From NCBI GenBank assembly GCA_026770585.1, contig MU648090.1, positions 1 to 11,413 of the forward strand: 11,413 nucleotides of DNA. The letters run 5' to 3'. The DNA is from Baffinella frigidus (Eukaryota > Cryptophyceae > Cryptomonadales > Baffinellaceae). The notes below the pieces were generated by a model. It did no database searches and was not told where the DNA came from. It saw only the letters and a list, made by a program, of their open reading frames with translations. This document shows, in pieces, positions 7,846-11,413 of the stretch. The position numbers were made by a program, and so were the translations under genes. Numbering within the stretch: position 1 is the stretch's first letter; each line of letters begins with the position of its first letter.

Positions 7846-8129
7846 CGGTCTGTTGCTAACCTTTCCTCAGGGCACGCGGACTTCCACGCATCCACCGAGA
7901 GATCCCGTCATACCGCTGGGTGCCAAATTAAGATCCTCCTGAGCGACTGGATTTGGGCGCTAGCCTTGCCTCTAACTGTCCGTTGTGGGTTCGAGGTGGG
8001 GTTTCGGGTTGTGCTTGGTGCTCGTGGCGTCGGGGTGTGACCCGGGTTAGGTTGCTTTGCGATCAGGTTTGCAGGGTTTTGTTTTGCGAGCACGCATGTT
8101 CAGGGGGTTTTGCATGCGTGCATGGTCAG

Positions 8130-8157
8130 TTAACCCGTCAGAAGTCTGACGGGTTAA
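8130..8157. repeat. Perfect 12-bp stem-loop
   Basis: TTAACCCGTCAG (8130-8141) and its exact reverse complement (8146-8157) flank the loop AAGT. There is no T-run typical of a bacterial terminator and the setting is eukaryotic, so I treat it as one of the structured elements of the retroelement leader or LTR. It lies just before the first copy of the 135-bp duplication. Confidence 0.8.
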
Positions 8158-8162
8158 TTTGG

Positions 8163-8297
8163 TGACTTGGGATTAGGGCGCTGCTGCCTGCACATGCAGG
8201 CGGATTCACGCTGCACGGTACAGGTGGCGTCTCAGGGGGTTTCTCTGTCACTGAGCGACAGTGCAGGTGCAATGGAGTTCATCCCGCTGGCGCTGCG
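8163..8297. repeat. Direct repeat, copy 1 (about 135 bp) with two internal hairpins
   Basis: Nearly identical to 8459-8596. It holds a perfect GCCTGCA-CA-TGCAGGC hairpin (8186-8201), kept in both copies, and a second hairpin CTGTC/GACAG (8245-8249, 8257-8261) whose sequence differs in copy 2 while pairing is retained. The sequence on either side of the two hairpins (for example TGCAGGTGCAATGG) is the same in both copies. Confidence 0.88.
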
Positions 8298-8368
8298 GTG
8301 GTTTCTGCTCGGGGGAGGTTTTGGGGTTTCTCTGCGCTTGGGAGGTTGCGACAGGTTGTGGTCCCGTT

Positions 8369-8419
8369 CCTGACCCGCTCGGTGTAGCTAGCACACGGGT
8401 CAGGGGCGGGAGATCCCGC
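8369..8419. repeat. Two adjacent perfect stem-loops between the direct repeats
   Basis: CCTGACCCG (8369-8377) pairs with CGGGTCAGG (8396-8404), a 9-bp stem around an 18-nt loop that itself contains GTG/CAC. It is followed at once by GCGGGA-GA-TCCCGC (8406-8419). Both lie in the spacer between the two 135-bp repeat copies. Confidence 0.75.
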
Positions 8420-8458
8420 TTCTAGGGTGCGGTGTCAGCGTGGATGCCCTGGTCAGGT

Positions 8459-8596
8459 TGACTGGGGATTAGGGCGCTGCTGCCTGCACATGCAGGCGGA
8501 TTCACGCTGCACGGTACAGGTGGCGTCTCCGGGGGGGGTTTCGCTGCTGCTGCGAAGCAGTGCAGGTGCAATGGAGTTCATCCCGCTGGCGCTGCG
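8459..8596. repeat. Direct repeat, copy 2, with compensatory changes in its hairpin
   Basis: Offset of 296 bp from copy 1, becoming 299 after a short G-run expansion near 8530-8540. The GCCTGCA/TGCAGGC hairpin (8482-8497) is identical. At the site of the second hairpin, CTGTC/GACAG of copy 1 is replaced by CTGCT/AGCAG (8544-8548, 8556-8560): stem pairs 4 and 5 change from T-A and C-G to C-G and T-A, so both arms changed together. The 7-nt loop also differs. Confidence 0.88.
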
Positions 8597-8702
8597 ATTG
8601 CTGTTGGCAGGGGGTCGTGCGGCGTCGTCGGATCCGAGGTTGTCTTCGCGAGGATGTCCGAGATTTTCAGGTTTTCAGGTCCTGTTGTCTGGGGTCATTG
8701 CA

Positions 8703-8776
8703 GGCTCAGATTCCGAGCCCGATGGTGCTCTGCATTCGCTGAGCACCGCGTCAGTGCGGCGGTCGTGGTTGCGACC
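8703..8776. repeat. Run of three short stem-loops
   Basis: GGCTC/GAGCC (8703-8707, 8715-8719), GGTGCTC/GAGCACC (8724-8730, 8741-8747) and GGTCG/CGACC (8761-8765, 8772-8776) follow one another within 74 nt, all perfect with loops of 6-10 nt. Singly the 5-bp stems could be chance; the series matches the rest of the region. Confidence 0.6.
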
Positions 8777-9071
8777 AGCGGTGTGTTCGGTGTGGCCTGC
8801 CATCCGGGAAATTGCTCTTGCGGGTTTTGTGTGGGAGGGGATGCTCAGCTGTGATGACGCGATGGGGCGCGATGTCGATGTGCTTGGCATCTTGCGGCGC
8901 GCAGCGGAGCCCGAGTAGCGGAGCGGTGGTCGGCATGCTGCGCGGCGGGCGAGTACGTGGCCGGTGCGGGCTTGGAGGTTGGAGGGGGCCGGGGAATTTT
9001 GGGATCGAGAATCTTTCGAGGGGAGGCGGGCGAGGGACCTGGGGCGCTGGGGGCGACCAATGTTCCGAGGC

Positions 9072-9127
9072 GGGGGGGGATGGGGGGGCCTTGTGGAGTG
9101 TGGGCGGGCGGGTAGGGTGGGCGTGGG
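9072..9127 (+). other. G-quadruplex-forming G-rich tract (plus strand)
   Basis: Runs of 8 and 7 G (9072-9079, 9082-9088) are followed by six GGG runs with 1-3-nt spacers (9102-9104, 9106-9108, 9110-9112, 9115-9117, 9119-9121, 9125-9127). The latter meets the usual G3+N1-7 quadruplex rule. In the minus-strand sense the tract is C-rich. It lies at the outer end of the GC-rich block, close to where base composition changes. Confidence 0.75.
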
Positions 9128-9177
9128 CAGCGCTTTGCGAGGATCCCTGAGGGGGATTCCCCGCCCTTTTCTAGCGG

Positions 9178-9545
9178 ACCTTCTTGCGGTTCCTTGTGAA
9201 GAAGGTGCGTAGGTCTACAGGGCTTTTACCTAATAGAGCTCGGTGAGCGTACAGAAGGTGAGCAGGGGATTCCTACTCACAAGGAGAGGCAAGGGTACCG
9301 CAGACGCTGAAGATGCGAGAGTCGTGTCAGGATTATTCTTGGATAAAGAACTGGGACCAGGGATTCTCGAGGAACCCTTGGAGCCATTTCCTTCTCCCTT
9401 TAATGATCACGTCCCCTTTACGCTGTTGATTGACTTTTCGTCAAGTCCCTTACATGTAAGGCCTTCTTAAGTTGAGGGATCTTAAGTTAATTCCAAGCCA
9501 TAAGTGGCTTGGCGATCAGGCCTTCCGAGCTCAGAACCTGAGCTC
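9178..9545. repeat. Cluster of about eight stem-loops in a less GC-rich stretch upstream of the transposase gene
   Basis: Perfect or nearly perfect inverted repeats follow about every 30-50 nt: ACCTTCTT/AAGAAGGT (9178-9206), GTGAG/CTCAC with inner AGG/CCT (9258-9280), TTCTT/AAGAA near 9340, AGGG-TTC/GAA-CCCT near 9360-9380, TTGAC/GTCAA (9430-9444), the palindrome CCTTACATGTAAGG (9448-9461), CCAAGCCA/TGGCTTGG with loop TAAG (9493-9512), and GAGCTCA/TGAGCTC (9527-9545). A pyrimidine tract ending in CTCTCAG follows (to 9574), so the cluster may lie in an upstream intron of the transposase gene, or in the outer part of the retroelement. Confidence 0.65.
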
Positions 9546-9615
9546 TCATGTCGGTCTCTCACTTTTCCTCTCAGCGTGCGGTGCGGCTCCTAATCTCCAT
9601 GTGCATGAGCAGATC

Positions 9616-11385
9616 ATGGGCGCCTGGCTCGCCGAGGAGACGATGCGTTTCGTGACGCTGGCTGCTTTCAACCTGAGCAAGCGTCGTCGCAGCGGCGCTG
9701 CGAACTTCCCTCCGCGGCAGCGTGTGGATGACTTCCAGGACCCTGTCTACTTCAAGACGCAGTTCCGCTTCGACAAGGCCGACTTCCACCGCATCCTGAT
9801 GAACCTCGGCTGGCTGCTCCCCGACGGAAGTCCCAAGATGATTCATTTCGGACGGAAGGGGAGGAGGTACTCTGCTCGCGCAGACTGGGTCTTCATGTGT
9901 CTCTGCCGGCGGCTGGCGAAGCCCTGCACGATTGAGGACGTGTGCTTGGTCTGTGGTGGGGGGCGCACCGCAGTCGACGACGCCATCATCTTTGCCATGG
10001 ACTTTGTGTACGAGCGCTACAAGTCGCGGCTTTGCGACCTGCGGCGCTTCGCTCCTCTCTTCCCTGCCATGGCGAAGCATCTGCGGGAGGCCGGCTGCCC
10101 GTTCGACAACTGTGTCGGCTTTCTCGACGGCAACAATCAGTTCAACGCTCGAACGGGCGGAGCCGGCAACGTTCATGAGTGCGTGGACCAGGAGGATCTC
10201 TACAGTGGCAAGCACAAGCGGCATGGCCTGCTGTGGCAGGCGAGAAGCGCAACCCTTTCAAACTTTTACCCTTGCAACTCCGAACCGTGCCCGGGCTCTT
10301 TTCCGTTCGACGGTTGACGAAGTTGTACAGCAAACACATCTTGTCAACTTGAGAATAGTCTCGGTCCACCATAAACCCTGAACCCTAAACACTGAACCCT
10401 AAACCCTAAACCCTAAACACCAGACTTCAAATCCCCAACCCTAAAGCCTAAATCCTAAAACCAGGCGCTGGTGCTCGTCAACGGCGTCACCATCTTCTGG
10501 GGGCCGTTCGCCGGACGCCACCATGACGCTTCTCTCATGGGCGAGGACCAGGAAGCATCGCTGCTGGAGGACCTCGAGTTCATCTCGGCGGCTGCAGGTG
10601 TGAACCCTCAATCCTGAACCCTAGAGCCGTCAGCATGCTCTTCTTGTGCTATCAAAATGTTCTGCAGCAGAAAGTGGTGCGGGCATGGCTTCTAAACTTT
10701 GTCGCCTCGGATTCACGTGTGGTTTATAGGACCAAAAACTGATCAACCCTGAGTTGCACTTATAATAAAGTTACGTCTCAACCCGTGGCGCGTTTTTTGA
10801 AGTTGAAGGCTGATTATCACGCTCCACTTGTGCTCCAAACTTTTCCTGAAGCATAAAGTCCTGCGGGCATGGCTTCTAAACTTTGTCCCCTCGGATTCAC
10901 GTGTGGTTTATATGACCAAAAACTGACAAAACCTGAGGTGCACGTGCGAGAATGGTACGTCTCAACCCGTGGCGCGTTGTTTGACCTGGACCTAAACCCT
11001 AAACCCTGAACCTTATTCAGGTGTGGCGTTCTGTGTGTTCGGGGATGCCGCGTATCCCCTTCACCCCAACCTGCAGCGCACACACAAGAACCTTCCTGGG
11101 GTTCCACTCTCTATCTGGGACCGTCGGTTCAACCTGCTCATGTCTAGGTTTCGTATCGTGGTAGAAAACATTTTCGCCCAGCAGGGTCAGAGGTTCGGAT
11201 TCACACAGCACACCCAGAACCAGCGCCTCGGCACATCACCCTGTGGCCTGACGTATGCGGTGAGCGCCATCCTGTTCAACTGGACCAGCATTCTGGACGG
11301 GAACCAGGCCGCCAGTGCCCACGGGTACTGCACCGAAGCAGACGTGAGTCTTGAGTGGTATATGGAGGTTGGTTCTGATGAGTAA
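9616..11385 (+). CDS. PIF/Harbinger-like (DDE_Tnp_4, HARBI1-type) transposase, three exons: 9616-10239, 10465-10597, 11021-11385
   Basis: Joined exons give 373 aa with no stop before TAA at 11383-11385. Exon 1 ends in the motif YSGKHKRHGLLWQ, exon 2 continues with ALVLVNGVTIFWG, and exon 3 with GVAFCVFGDAAYPL, the expected order for this family. Catalytic-type acids are D in FLDGNN (exon 1), D in RHHDASLMG (exon 2), the conserved D in GDAAYPL, and E in RIVVENIF (exon 3). These nucleases cut and paste Harbinger DNA transposons; HARBI1-like copies can also be domesticated. The usual DGT after the first acidic motif is DGN here. Start: 9616 is the first in-frame ATG; the frame is open back to 9472 but that stretch is hairpin-rich, and an acceptor-like CTCTCAG at 9568-9574 leaves room for an upstream exon. 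No terminal inverted repeats or Myb-like partner gene is seen. It could be a live transposon or a host gene. Confidence 0.82.
10240..10464 (+). other. Intron 1 of the transposase gene, GC-AG, flanked by CAGGCG direct repeats
   Basis: Begins GCGAGA and ends AACCAG. Removing these 225 nt joins codon CAG (10237-10239) to GCG CTG GTG in phase 0 and restores the family motif order. A GT donor does not give a better join. CAGGCG occurs at both boundaries (10237-10242, 10462-10467), so the exact cut is ambiguous within the repeat, but GC-AG is the only listed donor type that fits. The 3' half holds degenerate CCCTAAA repeats (10372-10458). Confidence 0.75.
10372..10458 (+). repeat. Interstitial telomere-like CCCTAAA repeats inside intron 1
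   Basis: About ten degenerate copies, including three near-perfect consecutive CCCTAAA units at about 10396-10416, with variants CCCTGAA, CACTGAA and CCTAAAG. The plant-type telomere unit is CCCTAAA/TTTAGGG. The run ends just before the 3' splice site. Confidence 0.85.
10643..10800 (+). repeat. 158-bp tandem repeat in intron 2, copy 1
   Basis: Aligns without any length change to 10827-10984 (constant offset of 184). The best-kept core is GGGCATGGCTTCTAAACTTT and the following GATTCACGTGTGGTTTAT; the block ACGTCTCAACCCGTGGCGCG is also shared exactly. It is not open in a useful frame and is spliced out. Confidence 0.88.
10827..10984 (+). repeat. 158-bp tandem repeat in intron 2, copy 2
   Basis: Second copy at a 184-bp period, differing from copy 1 by scattered substitutions only, most of them at the start and in the stretch after ACTGA. 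A 26-bp spacer (10801-10826) separates the copies. Confidence 0.88.
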
Positions 11386-11413
11386 ATAGAGAGAGAGCGA
11401 GAGGGGAGGGGGG
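11386..11413 (+). repeat. GA-rich simple-sequence tract at the window end
   Basis: After the transposase stop codon the sequence becomes TAGAGAGAGAGCGAGAGG and then G-rich. It is cut by the window edge. Confidence 0.7.

Larger units (their letters stand above)
7226..9615. other. Non-coding, hairpin-rich region between the retroelement and the transposase gene (5' leader and probable LTR of the retroelement)
   Basis: No convincing gene is seen; open frames here on both strands are short, low in complexity and share no recognisable motif. The minus-strand ORF1 begins at 7225, so its leader, primer-binding site and 5' LTR should lie here if the element is complete. Without the 3' LTR for comparison I cannot mark LTR ends, and I found no primer-binding site matching the common initiator-tRNA-Met form. 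From about 7226 to 9130 the DNA is strongly G-rich on the plus strand; from about 9180 it is less GC-rich, which may mark the element's outer edge. The structured repeats inside are listed separately. 7546-7735 holds only a small palindrome (CGTTGCAACG, 7628-7637); 7846-8129 holds weak inverted repeats. Confidence 0.6.
10598..11020 (+). other. Intron 2 of the transposase gene, GT-AG, flanked by CAGGTGTG direct repeats
   Basis: Begins GTGTGAACCC and ends TTATTCAG; 423 nt. It splits a glycine codon (phase 1), and removal joins ISAAA to GVAFCVFGD in frame. The 8-mer CAGGTGTG occurs at both boundaries (10595-10602 and 11018-11025), like a target-site duplication. Telomere-like CCCTGAA/CCCTAAA units sit at both ends (10603-10622, 10990-11012). 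Confidence 0.82.

Noticed and set aside
8427-8918. Open frame of 163 codons on the plus strand
   Set aside because: It covers the non-coding duplication and hairpins, and has no recognisable motif; the same peptide piece recurs in the other repeat copy only because of the duplication.
9571-10224. Minus-strand open frame of 217 codons
   Set aside because: It is antisense to exon 1 of the transposase gene, whose plus-strand frame has family motifs.
10372-10458. Chromosome end suggested by CCCTAAA repeats
   Set aside because: Repeats are few and degenerate, and the transposase coding sequence continues on both sides; they are interstitial and intronic.

Overview
This is eukaryotic nuclear DNA, GC-rich over most of its length. 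It carries two transposon-derived loci facing opposite ways, separated by about 2.3 kb of non-coding DNA packed with short perfect hairpins. The host is probably a microalga. Plant-type CCCTAAA telomere-like motifs sit inside introns, one intron is GC-AG, and both introns lie between short direct repeats. Together these fit a dinoflagellate-like genome best, but this is inference; no rRNA, organelle or spliced-leader marker is present.

Left part (1-7225, minus strand): the 5' two thirds of a large Ty1/copia-type retrotransposon that runs off the left edge. It has an upstream ORF1 (7225-5621, 534 aa, proline-rich N-terminus, unrecognised) and then one uninterrupted reading frame of about 1,880 codons (5663 to the edge; first ATG at 5501). 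ORF2 encodes, in order, a helical Gag-like region, two Cys/His clusters, an SR-rich and poly-Asn stretch, about eight hydrophobic segments, an aspartic protease (DTG), a copia integrase (HHCC zinc finger, DD35E core, copia-type C-terminus), and a long linker. Reverse transcriptase and RNase H would lie beyond position 1. No frame-breaking mutation was found over 7.2 kb, so the copy looks young. The membrane block between nucleocapsid and protease is the most unusual protein feature. At the ORF1/ORF2 junction a perfect 15-bp hairpin fills almost all of the 43-nt overlap of the two frames.

Middle (7226-9615): non-coding leader and probable LTR territory of the retroelement, followed by a less GC-rich stretch. 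It holds three tandem hairpins with an identical apical part and different but self-complementary lower stems, a 135-bp direct duplication whose internal hairpin shows compensatory changes, several other perfect stem-loops, and a strong G-quadruplex motif.

Right part (9616-11385, plus strand): a three-exon PIF/Harbinger (DDE_Tnp_4/HARBI1-like) transposase gene whose exons join in frame. Intron 1 is GC-AG, intron 2 is GT-AG; both contain degenerate CCCTAAA repeats, and intron 2 contains a 158-bp segment repeated at a 184-bp period. The window ends in a GA-rich tract.
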